Part shown: piece after piece, positions 14,133 to 22,354 of the stretch
How positions within the stretch are numbered: the stretch's first letter is position 1
Layout of the letters: every line of letters begins with the position of its first letter
Source of the DNA: JBALVT01 sp036961345
GTDB lineage: Bacteria; Pseudomonadota; Gammaproteobacteria; Pseudomonadales; Halieaceae
NCBI GenBank assembly: GCA_036961345.1
Contig: JBALVT010000052.1
Location: forward strand, 1-22,549
Direction: 5' to 3'
DNA: 22,549 bases
The notes under the pieces: model-generated
Told to the model about the DNA's origin: nothing
The model's input: the letters and a program-made list of their open reading frames with translations, nothing else
Databases searched by the model: none
Position numbers and translations under genes: made by a program

Positions 14133-16168
14133 GAAAAGTTTTTGACTTTCATGGTGGCATTCACCCGCCTGAAAACAAACATCAATCCTTGAGCGACGTA
14201 ATCCAGTCGGCCGGCATTCCGCAGGAGCTAACGCTGCCACTATCCCAGCATATTGGCGCTCCGGCAGCCCCTCTGGTCGTCGTTGGTGAACAAGTGCTCA
14301 AGGGCCAAATGATCGCCGAGGCCAAGGGGTTTGTCAGCGTACCGGTGCATGCACCCACCTCCGGCCTCATTACAGCCATTGAAGAGCGCCAGATTGCCCA
14401 CCCTTCGGGTTTATCGGCCCCCTGCATTGTAATGAGCAGTGATGGACTGGACTCCTGGATTGAACTTCACGGCCATGAAGATTACGAAAACCTGAAAAAA
14501 TCGGAAATACTCAATCTTATCCGCAATGCAGGCATCGCGGGCATGGGTGGGGCCGGCTTTCCCACAGCAGTAAAGCTTGCCATAAAACCCGATGTTCACA
14601 TTGAAACGCTCATTATTAATGGCACAGAATGTGAACCGTATATAACCGCAGACGATGTATTAATGCGTGAACGCGCCAGACAAATCATCGCCGGCGCAAA
14701 AATTCTTAGCCACCTTATTGGTTCCGCTGAAACTTTAATCGGTGTTGAGGACAACAAACCCGAGGGCGTAGCTTCGCTGCGCGAAGCGGCAAAGGACAGT
14801 GGAATAGAGATTGTTCAGTTTCCCACAAAATATCCTTCAGGCGGCGAAAAACAGCTCATTGAAATTCTCACAGGGAAACAGGTTCCCAATGGCGGCCTTC
14901 CATCAGATGTTGGTATCGTGTGTCAGAACATTGGTACCTGCGTGGCAATCTACCAGGCAATTGTTCACGGCATACCCCTAATATCCAGAATAACCACGGT
15001 TACTGGAGAAGCAATATCACAACCACGCAATTTCGAAGTGCTATTGGGCTCACCAATGTCCTATCTGTTATCCGTTGCAGGTTATCAGGCCAAAGGCAAT
15101 AGCAGGCTAATAATGGGCGGACCCATGATGGGTTTCACGGTACCCGATGCGGATGTACCCATTGTCAAAACAACCAATTGCATTTTGGCTCCTAAAGAGG
15201 AGGAACTGCCGACTCCGCCACCCGCGCAAGCATGCATCCGATGCGGCATGTGCGCCGAGGTTTGTCCCGCGAGCCTGCTACCTCAACAGTTATTCTGGTT
15301 TGCACAGGGCAAAGAGCACGAAAAGCTTGAGCAACACAACTTGTTCGATTGCATAGAGTGCGGCGCCTGCTCCTGGGTCTGCCCCAGCACAATCCCTCTG
15401 GTGCAATACTACCGCGCCTCCAAGGCAGAGATATTACTCGCGCGCACGGAACATGAAAAAGCTGAGCTTTCCCGCCAGCGTTTTGAACATCGTCAGGAAC
15501 GCCTGGACCGAGAAGACAGAGAAAAAGAAGAAAAACGTGCGGCGCGAAAACTCGCCGCGCAGCAGCGCGCGCAAAAGGCCGCGACCGGATCATCCGATAC
15601 AGAAGATCCCATCCAGGCCGCTATAGACCGGGCCAAGGCCAAAAAGGCCGCACAGCAATCGGCAGGTGATGCCGGCAGCAGTGTTGACCAATTCGAAAAG
15701 TTAAAGAGTGCTGTGAACACCACGAAAAAGCGGCTGGCGACCGCCACCGAAAAGCTTACCGTGGCCAGGTCCGAAAACAGTGATCTGGTAAGCGCACTGC
15801 AAACTGGAGTCGATAAAACCACAAGCAAATTGCAGGCAGCGGAAAAAGCACTGGCAGATTACGTCGCCAGCAAGCCCGAGCAACCTGGGGATCAAACAGC
15901 CCAGGAGGGCCTTGACCCTGCGCAGGCAGCCATTCAGAAAGCTCTTGCAGCAAGAGCCGTAGAGTCGACCTTGACCCCGGAACAAAAAACCAGGAAAGAT
16001 CTGGAAAAACTTCAGCAACGCCTGACCAAAACCCAGACGAAACTGACACAGTGCCAGGAAAGTGGCGAGGAAGAAAAAATCCTGGATGCCCTGAGCTCAA
16101 CTATCGAACGTTTGAGAGAAAAAATCGTCGCCGCAGAAAAGACCCTGACAGAGACACAGGAGTCCTGA
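14129..16168 (+). CDS. rsxC: Electron transport complex subunit RsxC/RnfC
   Basis: 679 residues from the ATG at 14129, which forms an ATGA overlap with rsxB and gives the family N-terminus RKVFDFHGGIHPPENK. An upstream in-frame ATG (14012) lies inside rsxB and was rejected. The NADH/FMN-binding region includes AGIAGMGGAGFPTAVKL, INGTECEPYITADD and YPSGGEKQLI. Two ferredoxin motifs follow (CIRCGMCAEVCPAS, CIECGACSWVCPS). The last 230 or so residues are Lys/Glu/Ala-rich and predicted coiled coil, with two related DPxQAAI segments (DPIQAAIDRAKAKKA and DPAQAAIQKALAARA). Such variable C-terminal extensions are normal in gammaproteobacterial RsxC. It is the peripheral NADH-dehydrogenase-like subunit. 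Confidence 0.95.
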   Translation: MRKVFDFHGGIHPPENKHQSLSDVIQSAGIPQELTLPLSQHIGAPAAPLVVVGEQVLKGQMIAEAKGFVSVPVHAPTSGLITAIEERQIAHPSGLSAPCIVMSSDGLDSWIELHGHEDYENLKKSEILNLIRNAGIAGMGGAGFPTAVKLAIKPDVHIETLIINGTECEPYITADDVLMRERARQIIAGAKILSHLIGSAETLIGVEDNKPEGVASLREAAKDSGIEIVQFPTKYPSGGEKQLIEILTGKQVPNGGLPSDVGIVCQNIGTCVAIYQAIVHGIPLISRITTVTGEAISQPRNFEVLLGSPMSYLLSVAGYQAKGNSRLIMGGPMMGFTVPDADVPIVKTTNCILAPKEEELPTPPPAQACIRCGMCAEVCPASLLPQQLFWFAQGKEHEKLEQHNLFDCIECGACSWVCPSTIPLVQYYRASKAEILLARTEHEKAELSRQRFEHRQERLDREDREKEEKRAARKLAAQQRAQKAATGSSDTEDPIQAAIDRAKAKKAAQQSAGDAGSSVDQFEKLKSAVNTTKKRLATATEKLTVARSENSDLVSALQTGVDKTTSKLQAAEKALADYVASKPEQPGDQTAQEGLDPAQAAIQKALAARAVESTLTPEQKTRKDLEKLQQRLTKTQTKLTQCQESGEEEKILDALSSTIERLREKIVAAEKTLTETQES

Positions 16169-16169
16169 T

Positions 16170-17192
16170 ATGGCTTTGATGCGAATAACCTCGCCACACG
16201 CGCACGGACCTATGCGCACTTCCGTTGTCATGCAAAACGTTCTAATGGCTACGGTACCCGGAATTATTGTTCTTACCCATTTTTTCGGATTTGGCACCCT
16301 GGTCAATATTCTCTGGGGCTGCATTCTGGCACTCGCATTTGAATCTGTAGCATTGTTACTGCGCGGACGTCCACTGGCGTTTTATCTTTCAGACTACAGC
16401 GCTGTTGTGACGGCAACATTGCTATGTATTGCGCTGCCGCCCTACGCGCCCTGGTGGTTAATAGCCGTGGGAATGGCATCGGCGATTTTACTGGCCAAAC
16501 ACCTCTATGGCGGGCTGGGCTACAACCCATTTAACCCCGCTATGGTCGGTTACGTGATTCTACTGATTTCCTTTCCTGTGCAAATGACCAGCTGGGCCCC
16601 GCCGCGTGGTGTAGGAGACGTCCCCGGATTTTTCGAGGCTTTACAGGCCTGCTTTTTCCCGGCGGGATATGATGGTGCGACCATGGCGACGCCACTGGAT
16701 GTACTAAAACAAAACAACAGTCTTTTGACTAAAGATCTATGGCTACAGACTCCGCAATTCGGTCGCTGGGCAGGAATAGGTTGGGAGTGGGCGAACATCG
16801 CCTTTCTGGCGGGCGGGGCCTGGCTGCTCTATCGCAAGATTTTCACCTGGCATGCACCAGTGGCAATGCTGATATCTCTGGGGTTAATGGCGGCCTTGTT
16901 TAACGATGGCGGAAGTTCAGCCAGCGGTGGCTCAGCACTATTTCATCTTCTTAGCGGTGCGACCATGTTCGGGGCGTTTTTTATCGTTACCGACCCGGTA
17001 ACCTCAGCGGTATCTGTGCGAGGTAGACTCATCTATGGTGCACTGATCGGCATTGTTATTTACATTATAAGAGTCAGGGGCAACTATCCAGATGCAGTTG
17101 CCTTCGCGGTGCTGATCATGAATTTCGCGGCACCCTTTATCGATCACTATACACAACCAAGAACCTACGGCCACAAGCGGGAGGAGCAATAA
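16170..17192 (+). CDS. rsxD: Electron transport complex subunit RsxD/RnfD
   Basis: A 340-residue multi-pass membrane protein starting 1 nt after rsxC. Family landmarks are AKHLYGGLGYNPFNPAMVGY, LISFPVQMTSWAPPRG and LSGATMFGAFFIVTDPVTSA. TMATPLD (171-177) matches the [S/T]-x-A-T flavinylation site, with Thr174 as the residue predicted to carry covalent FMN, equivalent to SQATPLD of E. coli RsxD. The flavin transferase ApbE is needed for this modification but is not encoded in the window. RsxD forms part of the membrane core with RsxA, RsxE and RsxG. It is followed by rsxG after 1 nt. Confidence 0.95.
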   Translation: MALMRITSPHAHGPMRTSVVMQNVLMATVPGIIVLTHFFGFGTLVNILWGCILALAFESVALLLRGRPLAFYLSDYSAVVTATLLCIALPPYAPWWLIAVGMASAILLAKHLYGGLGYNPFNPAMVGYVILLISFPVQMTSWAPPRGVGDVPGFFEALQACFFPAGYDGATMATPLDVLKQNNSLLTKDLWLQTPQFGRWAGIGWEWANIAFLAGGAWLLYRKIFTWHAPVAMLISLGLMAALFNDGGSSASGGSALFHLLSGATMFGAFFIVTDPVTSAVSVRGRLIYGALIGIVIYIIRVRGNYPDAVAFAVLIMNFAAPFIDHYTQPRTYGHKREEQ

Positions 17193-17193
17193 T

Positions 17194-17838
17194 ATGCTGG
17201 GTGAATCGATCAGTCGCAATAGCATACTGCTGGCAGTTTTTGCCGTGGTTACTACTCTGCTGATTTCCGGTACCTTTCTGTTAACCAAAGATAGAATCGC
17301 CCTGGCGCAGCGTAAGGCAGAGGAGAAGGCACTATTGCAGATCGTGCCGCAGAAGCGCCATGACAACTCCATGCTTGATGACAAAATTCCTGTAGACTCC
17401 AGTACCAGCGGGCTGGGCCTTAAGAAAGACAAACATATTTATTTGGCAAAGCGAGATAAGCAGGTTGTTGCGGCAATCATTCCTGTCACCGCTGCCGATG
17501 GGTACAGCGGAGACATAGATCTTATCGTCGGCGTCAACGCAAACGGCAGCGTAGCGGGTGTACGGGTGCTTTCCCATAAGGAAACACCGGGGCTGGGTGA
17601 CAAAGTCGACCTGAAGAAATCTGAATGGATATTGGGTTTCAATGGCAAGACTCTCAATAATCCCGAGCGCAGCGGTTGGGCCGTAAAAAAAGACAAGGGC
17701 GAGTTCGATCAATTTACCGGAGCAACCATTACGCCCCGAGCCGTCGTCGCGGCAACTCTGCGAGCTTTGGAGTATGCTAACAACAATCATAGTGGGCTGT
17801 TCGAGCCCAAAGAGCTCGAAGCTAGCTCCGGAGAATAG
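17194..17838 (+). CDS. rsxG: Electron transport complex subunit RsxG/RnfG
   Basis: 214 residues: one N-terminal membrane anchor (about 9-31) and a periplasmic FMN-binding domain. VLSHKETPGLGDKVD is the conserved loop, and TGATITPRAVV holds the flavinylation site, Thr178 within T175-G-A-T178. The ribosome-binding site GGGAGGAG lies in the end of rsxD. Downstream rsxE starts 2 nt after the stop. Covalent FMN on RsxG and RsxD forms the flavin relay of the complex. Confidence 0.95.
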   Translation: MLGESISRNSILLAVFAVVTTLLISGTFLLTKDRIALAQRKAEEKALLQIVPQKRHDNSMLDDKIPVDSSTSGLGLKKDKHIYLAKRDKQVVAAIIPVTAADGYSGDIDLIVGVNANGSVAGVRVLSHKETPGLGDKVDLKKSEWILGFNGKTLNNPERSGWAVKKDKGEFDQFTGATITPRAVVAATLRALEYANNNHSGLFEPKELEASSGE

Positions 17839-17840
17839 CC

Positions 17841-18554
17841 ATGGCAGAAACCAATTATCGAGACCTGTCCCTCAACGGCTTGTGGAAAAACAACCCGGCC
17901 ATTGTTCAATTACTGGGTTTGTGTCCCCTGCTTGCGGTTACAGGCAGCGTCGTCAACGCGATCGGCCTGGCACTGGCCACCACACTTGTTCTGATATGCT
18001 CCAATACCGCAGTCTCACTTATCAGAAACATTGTCTCAGACGCGATTCGTTTACCTGCATTTGTCATGATAATCGCCGCGGCGGTAACCTGTATTGAGCT
18101 GCTGATGCAAGCTTTCGCCTATGAGCTGTACCAAATTTTAGGTATCTTTTTACCCCTTATAACAACCAACTGCGTCATCCTGGGTCGTGCAGACGCGTTT
18201 GCCAGTAAAAATGCGGTAGCACCGGCATTGTATGATGGATTGATGATGGGCCTGGGTTTTGGACTGGTACTGGTGTTGCTCGGTGCGCTTAGAGAACTCA
18301 TCGGGACCGGTGCGCTATTCGCCAACATGGACTTATTGTTTGGCCCTGGTGCAGCACAATGGAAGCTTGTTCTGGTAAGCGATTATCAGGATTTCCTACT
18401 GGCCATATTGCCCCCGGGAGCATTCATTTTTACCGGTTTAATTATCGCGGGCAAAAACCTCGTAGACGCCCAAATTAAAGCGCATCAAGACGCCAAAAAG
18501 GCAAAACCAGTCAAAGGTGGCAAACGCGTCAGAGTGACCGGGCATATCTCGTAG
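17841..18554 (+). CDS. rsxE: Electron transport complex subunit RsxE/RnfE
   Basis: A 237-residue membrane protein homologous to RsxA. Family landmarks are NGLWKNNPAIVQLLGLCPLL, LPLITTNCVILGRADAFASK, DGLMMGLGFGLVLVLLGALRE and LPPGAFIFTGLIIAGKN, then a Lys-rich cytoplasmic tail. The LCP and TTNC cysteines match those in RsxA. It is the last rsx gene. In many gammaproteobacteria nth follows, but here a convergent unrelated gene ends 10 nt away. No terminator hairpin is visible in that short gap. Confidence 0.95.
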   Translation: MAETNYRDLSLNGLWKNNPAIVQLLGLCPLLAVTGSVVNAIGLALATTLVLICSNTAVSLIRNIVSDAIRLPAFVMIIAAAVTCIELLMQAFAYELYQILGIFLPLITTNCVILGRADAFASKNAVAPALYDGLMMGLGFGLVLVLLGALRELIGTGALFANMDLLFGPGAAQWKLVLVSDYQDFLLAILPPGAFIFTGLIIAGKNLVDAQIKAHQDAKKAKPVKGGKRVRVTGHIS

Positions 18555-18564
18555 TACCGGTTGA

Positions 18565-18963
18565 TCAAGATTGCACAAGCATTAAGGTATCCAGCAGTTC
18601 ATCAACTGCCGGATCATCCATACCACCATTTTCCAGGTCGCAGCTATACGTTATGAAAAGCAGTAGCGAGCCATTGGCCACGTACCACTCCCTGATAGCA
18701 GCCCCCTCCTCTTCAAAAGTACTCATAACGCCGCTGAACTCACCCAGAGTAACGGCTCTCCACTCCAGTTTTTGTTCTGATTCTGCCCGTGCGATGGATT
18801 CAAGTTCCTGCGCATCAAACGCTCCATCTTCTTTGTGTAATGTACTAAATTCAATACAACCCACATCGTCCCGATCACCGACTAGAATCGTGTCCTCCTC
18901 CGACTCAGCCCACCAGTCGGGGGGAACCGCCATTGTCCACCACTCTGTTTCCAAAACATTCAT
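18565..18963 (-). CDS. Small acidic protein of unknown function
   Basis: 132 residues, rich in Asp and Glu, with no signal peptide or membrane segment. The N-terminus has two Trp pairs (TEWWTMAVPPDWWAESEED), then VGCIEFSTLHKEDG, a helical middle (AQELESIARAESEQKLEW), GEFSGVMSTFEEEG and AIREWYVANGSLLLFITYSC. Alternating strands and a single helix look like the small PsbP/DcrB/Mog1-like folds, but that is a weak inference. I do not recognise a named family. It lies 10 nt downstream of rimI on the same strand and is probably cotranscribed with the HolD-like gene and rimI. The ribosome-binding site is weak. Confidence 0.7.
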   Translation of the reverse strand: MNVLETEWWTMAVPPDWWAESEEDTILVGDRDDVGCIEFSTLHKEDGAFDAQELESIARAESEQKLEWRAVTLGEFSGVMSTFEEEGAAIREWYVANGSLLLFITYSCDLENGGMDDPAVDELLDTLMLVQS

Positions 18964-18973
18964 ACTTTCATAC

Positions 18974-19426
18974 TCACAGTAATTTCGACATCAACAGTGC
19001 ATCCTCGCGCTGGTCTCCATTGCGGTAGTAATTACTGCGCACCCCATCCAGGTGGAAACCAAAACTATCATATAAATTGCGCGCCGCTATGTTGGATTCT
19101 CGAACCTCCAGCAGACAACGCAACACACCCAATTCCACCATGTTTGCCATGGCCGCCAGCAGCAGCTGCTGGGCATATCCCCTGCGTTGCTGTCCAGGCG
19201 CAACAGCAATATTGTAGATACTTCCTTCATCAAGTACAGCGTGATACACAACGAAACCAGCTGTCCCGGTTGAGGTTTCGATCACCAGAGCTCGCTCTGC
19301 AGCGCCCGCCGGTTCACATGCTGTGAGAAATTGCGCCAGGGACCACGGCAGAGTGGAAACCAGGGAATCGATATCCGACATATCGGCAATATCCGCCTTA
19401 ACCGCAAATCGAATAGTCCCGGTCAC
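18974..19426 (-). CDS. rimI: Ribosomal protein S18-alanine N-acetyltransferase
   Basis: A GNAT acetyltransferase of 150 residues (E. coli RimI has 148). Seen are TLPWSLAQF near the N-terminus, LDEGSIYNIAVAPGQQRRGYAQ with the acetyl-CoA loop, LEVRESNIAARNLYDSFGF with Glu107 and Tyr119 in the catalytic positions, and NYYRNGDQREDALLMS at the end. The start is a GTG at 19426 whose last two bases overlap the TGA stop of the upstream gene as GTGA. A longer form from the ATG at 19519 would overlap that gene by 97 nt and was rejected. It acetylates the N-terminal alanine of ribosomal protein S18. Lying after a HolD-like gene is the same order as holD-rimI in E. coli. Confidence 0.9.
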   Translation of the reverse strand: MTGTIRFAVKADIADMSDIDSLVSTLPWSLAQFLTACEPAGAAERALVIETSTGTAGFVVYHAVLDEGSIYNIAVAPGQQRRGYAQQLLLAAMANMVELGVLRCLLEVRESNIAARNLYDSFGFHLDGVRSNYYRNGDQREDALLMSKLL

Positions 19427-20121
19427 CCCGATTCTGCATGTGGGTGGAGATCCCGCCACGCCTGTTTTTTCAACAAAGAATCTCGCAGCATATCTGCGGT
19501 GCTTATAGTGGCAATACAAACGCTAGCCGCGAACTGTTCACGGGGAACCCAATGTCTAGCGTTGTCGCCGAGCAAAACCAGGCCCCGACCCTGAAGCGTA
19601 TCCAGTTTGCGGCTAATAAACCCCCCCAACGCGGCCCGGGCTGCTGCCTCCCCTTGCTCCAACTGACTACTGTTGTGAATCGGCCAGTTGAATGTGGAGA
19701 TATCCGGTTTACCTGACCCCCAACCCATAGCCCGGGCCATAGACTGAACCAGAATTACCTGGTCACGCATCAACGCCTCATTACGTGGCAATTCCTCCAA
19801 CCACAACCATCGCCCTGTCACAAACGCGGTCACACCAAACTCAACAGTCGGGACATTAACTCTATCTTGAATTTTTTGAACAACAACTTCCGGGCGTTCT
19901 GCACCCGCTTGTTTGGGAAAATCGACGCTGGGCATTCGCGCAGCAGCGGTATCGGTGAGCGACTGTAACGGCTGAGGAAAACTTCCCGAGTCCAGTTGCG
20001 GCATAGATCGCCTGGCAATGGCCAACTTTGTCGTCGTTGCGGCGCCAGGCAGTGGGCCCCGGGAAACATAAGTAGCGATCCCCATAGCATCGAGATAAGC
20101 CCTGCGTTTAAGCTCGTGCAT
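19423..20121 (-). CDS. Putative HolD-like protein (DNA polymerase III psi-type)
   Basis: 232 residues, not strongly recognisable alone. The N-terminus RRAYLDAMGIATYVSRGPLPGA resembles the start of E. coli HolD (RRDWQLQQLGITQWSLRRP), which binds the chi subunit. The gene sits directly before rimI with a 4-nt overlap, as holD does in E. coli. The rest is longer than HolD (E. coli 137 residues). It contains a Pro/Gln-rich linker (about 45-75) and a C-terminal domain with GWGSGKPDISTFNWPIHNS, ALGGFISRKLDTL and GLVLLGDNARHWVP. Extended and cryptic psi subunits are known in pseudomonads. If correct, it links the clamp loader to chi and SSB. Position and N-terminus support the call; the C-terminal domain function is open. 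Confidence 0.55.
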   Translation of the reverse strand: MHELKRRAYLDAMGIATYVSRGPLPGAATTTKLAIARRSMPQLDSGSFPQPLQSLTDTAAARMPSVDFPKQAGAERPEVVVQKIQDRVNVPTVEFGVTAFVTGRWLWLEELPRNEALMRDQVILVQSMARAMGWGSGKPDISTFNWPIHNSSQLEQGEAAARAALGGFISRKLDTLQGRGLVLLGDNARHWVPREQFAASVCIATISTADMLRDSLLKKQAWRDLHPHAESG

Positions 20122-20176
20122 CTAACATCTCAGGTTATGTGTGTTCATAGTAAGTTTAACAGGTTTACCCACCAGG

Positions 20177-21025
20177 CTATATCCATCGCCAGCTGTGAGT
20201 ATTAAAAAAACGGAAACCAGACTTGATAAACAGACTCATATGGCGCCAGCCCTTGCTGGCGGCATAACCGCCATGGTGTACGATCTTGGTGGCTGGATAA
20301 AACACCAGCCGTCCAAAATGGGCCAATCGCAATGAGAGATCAAAATCCTCAAAGTATAGAAAATAGCTTTCGTCGAAGCCTCCTACAGCGAGCAGTGCCT
20401 TGGTACGCACTAACATAAAGGCGCCGCTGGCCAGCACAACATCGGTTTCAGTATCGTTAGTGCAGAGGTCACGCATCTCATAATCTTCCAGCTGGCGTCG
20501 AAAAAAACGGCCAACAATATCTGGCGCGAATGCTCTTACCAACAACACCAATACCGACGGGTAGCGTTTGCACAAAAACTCCTGCGACCCGCTGCCACTC
20601 GATACATGAGGGCTCAATAAAACAATCCCCGGGTCATCCTCCAGGCGAGAAAGGGCAGTTGATATTGCATCATCGGCCAGCTCTACATCAGGATTCAAAA
20701 TCAGGTGAAAATCACTGTTGAGAGAGTGATTCACCGTATTGTTGCCGCCGCCAAATCCAAGGTTGTTTTCGAGCGCTCGATATCTCACTTGGTAGCCCTG
20801 TTCATCCTGAAACGCAGCCAATATCTGTAGCACGCTATCTCGATACGCCATATCGCTAGAGTTATCCACAAGATCGACCGAAACGCCGCTGACCAAACCA
20901 TCTTCAACAGCGCGTAGCGCGGCAATCTGCAGGCTATTGAGGGTGTTCTTCAATAGTTTCACACAGCTATTAAAAAGCACGATAGACACGGTTAATTGGG
21001 CGGGAGGTATTGCACTGTTTTCCAT
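20177..21025 (-). CDS. Family 2 glycosyltransferase, rhamnosyltransferase-like
   Basis: A 282-residue GT-A fold protein. Visible are TVSIVLFNSCVKLL (nucleotide-binding strand), VDLVDNSSD (50-58), NNLGFGGGNN (88-96), LILNPDVEL with the metal-binding aspartate near 113, then LASGAFMLVRTKALLAVGGF and YFLYFEDFDLSLRLAHFG, the acceptor and base region. This pattern fits WbbL-like rhamnosyltransferases of O-antigen or exopolysaccharide synthesis. No other polysaccharide gene is in the window, so it stands alone. It is divergent from the NRAMP gene with 63 nt between starts, and the HolD-like gene starts 55 nt after its stop. Donor sugar and acceptor are unknown. Confidence 0.85.
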   Translation of the reverse strand: MENSAIPPAQLTVSIVLFNSCVKLLKNTLNSLQIAALRAVEDGLVSGVSVDLVDNSSDMAYRDSVLQILAAFQDEQGYQVRYRALENNLGFGGGNNTVNHSLNSDFHLILNPDVELADDAISTALSRLEDDPGIVLLSPHVSSGSGSQEFLCKRYPSVLVLLVRAFAPDIVGRFFRRQLEDYEMRDLCTNDTETDVVLASGAFMLVRTKALLAVGGFDESYFLYFEDFDLSLRLAHFGRLVFYPATKIVHHGGYAASKGWRHMSLFIKSGFRFFNTHSWRWI

Positions 21026-21088
21026 AATAGAATGGTATCAGGAATTGGTTCCGCGGCGAGGCTCGAACACCGCAAACGGACACAAAAT

Positions 21089-22303
21089 ATGATACCGATC
21101 AGAAAAATGGGCCCGGGCCTGCTAGTCACCGCGGCTTTCATTGGCCCGGGGACTGTCACGACGGCGACCTATGCGGGCGCAAATTACGGCTTCGCGTTAT
21201 TGTGGACAGTGGTTTTTTCAATTTTTGCAACAATAGTGTTACAGGAAATGGCCGCAAGACTTGGCCTGGTCACACGCCTGGGCCTAGCTGAGGCTATGAA
21301 AAATGCGAGCAACAGCGCCGTTGTGTCCAAAATCACAATTGTGCTGATCGTTGCAGCAATCGGTCTGGGTAACGCTGCCTATGAAGTTGGCAACATAGCG
21401 GGAGCGGCACTCGCCGCGACAAACGTCACTGGTATAGAGGGGCGATACTGGTCAACAATTATCGGCATTGGTTCAGGCATATTGCTGGCTTCGGGAAGAT
21501 ATAGAATCCTGGAGAGCGTGCTAATCATCCTGGTACTTGTGATGACTACAGTATTTATCATCACCGCTATTTGCCTGGCGCCGGATATGTCGGCCATTCT
21601 GCGCGGTATCTTTGTCCCAAGCATACCGTCTGGCTCCATGCTGAGCGTAATAGGGCTCATCGGCACCACCGTGGTTCCATACAATCTATTTCTGCACTGC
21701 AATGCCGTAAAGCAAAAATGGTCCGCGCACCACGATCTGGAATCCAGCCTACGCGAATCACGCTGGGACACAGGACTGGCTGTTGGTCTGGGAGGACTCG
21801 TCACCCTGGCCATCGTCAGTACCGGGGCAAGTACGTATTTTAAAACGGGCCTGGTACTCAGCAGCGAATCAATGGGAGATCAACTGGCACCCCTTTTGGG
21901 TGATTCGGCCCGCTATGTATTTGCCGCTGGTCTATTCTCCGGGGGACTAACCAGTGCTATCACAGCACCATTGGCAGCTGCATATGCAGTCTGCGGCGCA
22001 ATGGGATGGTCGCAAAACATGGCGGCCCCGCGTTTTAAACTCGTGTGGTTGAGCGTGCTGGCAACAGGAACCCTATTTGCTGCAAATCAAAGCACTCCAC
22101 TCCCAGCGATTCTATTTGCCCAAGTGGCCAACGGGTTTCTCCTGCCTTTTGTCGCCATCTTTCTACTGTTGGTGATGAATAACAAGAGTTTGCTGGGGGA
22201 CTACCGCAATGGTGCACTTAGTAACTTTTTTGGTGTATTTGTGGTTTTGACAGCAATCGGCCTGGGGGCCATCAAACTCCTGGGTGTATTGCGAGCGATA
22301 TAA
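21089..22303 (+). CDS. NRAMP (SLC11) family transporter with non-canonical metal site
   Basis: A 404-residue polytopic membrane protein with about 11 helices, starting at the ATG at 21089 (MIPIRKMGPGLLVTAAF). An in-frame ATG at 20996 adds 31 residues that do not look like the family and would overlap the glycosyltransferase start. YEVGNIAGAALAATN is a conserved NRAMP helix. The two metal-binding motifs are altered: the TM1 DPGN is GPGT (Gly19-Thr22), and the TM6 AxxMPHN is TTVVPYN (Thr193, Val196, Tyr198). Canonical members use the Asp, Asn and Met for Mn2+/Fe2+. A different substrate (for example Mg2+, as in NRAMP-related magnesium transporters) or altered coupling is inferred. It diverges from the glycosyltransferase gene; its ribosome-binding site is weak. 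Confidence 0.88.
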   Translation: MIPIRKMGPGLLVTAAFIGPGTVTTATYAGANYGFALLWTVVFSIFATIVLQEMAARLGLVTRLGLAEAMKNASNSAVVSKITIVLIVAAIGLGNAAYEVGNIAGAALAATNVTGIEGRYWSTIIGIGSGILLASGRYRILESVLIILVLVMTTVFIITAICLAPDMSAILRGIFVPSIPSGSMLSVIGLIGTTVVPYNLFLHCNAVKQKWSAHHDLESSLRESRWDTGLAVGLGGLVTLAIVSTGASTYFKTGLVLSSESMGDQLAPLLGDSARYVFAAGLFSGGLTSAITAPLAAAYAVCGAMGWSQNMAAPRFKLVWLSVLATGTLFAANQSTPLPAILFAQVANGFLLPFVAIFLLLVMNNKSLLGDYRNGALSNFFGVFVVLTAIGLGAIKLLGVLRAI

Positions 22304-22354
22304 CGGCGCGCTCTCCGGGGAGGTTTTATCGACACCTCAGCCCCAGACGCGCCG
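22304..22354 (+). terminator. GC-rich hairpin after the NRAMP gene
   Basis: CGGCGCG (22304-22310) pairs with CGCGCCG (22348-22354). Inside, TCT pairs with AGA and GGGG with CCCC after small bulges, and the loop itself holds AGGT/ACCT. This is a strong stem directly after the stop codon. No T-tract follows, so termination strength is uncertain. Confidence 0.4.

Noticed and set aside
14771..14787. A 7-bp hairpin (GCTTCGC/GCGAAGC) inside rsxC
   Set aside because: Repeats of this size are expected by chance in a window of this length, and it lies in ordinary coding sequence.
19427..19519. Longer RimI starting at an ATG within the HolD-like gene
   Set aside because: The extra 31 residues do not resemble RimI. 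The GTG at 19426 forms a 4-nt overlap and gives the usual length.
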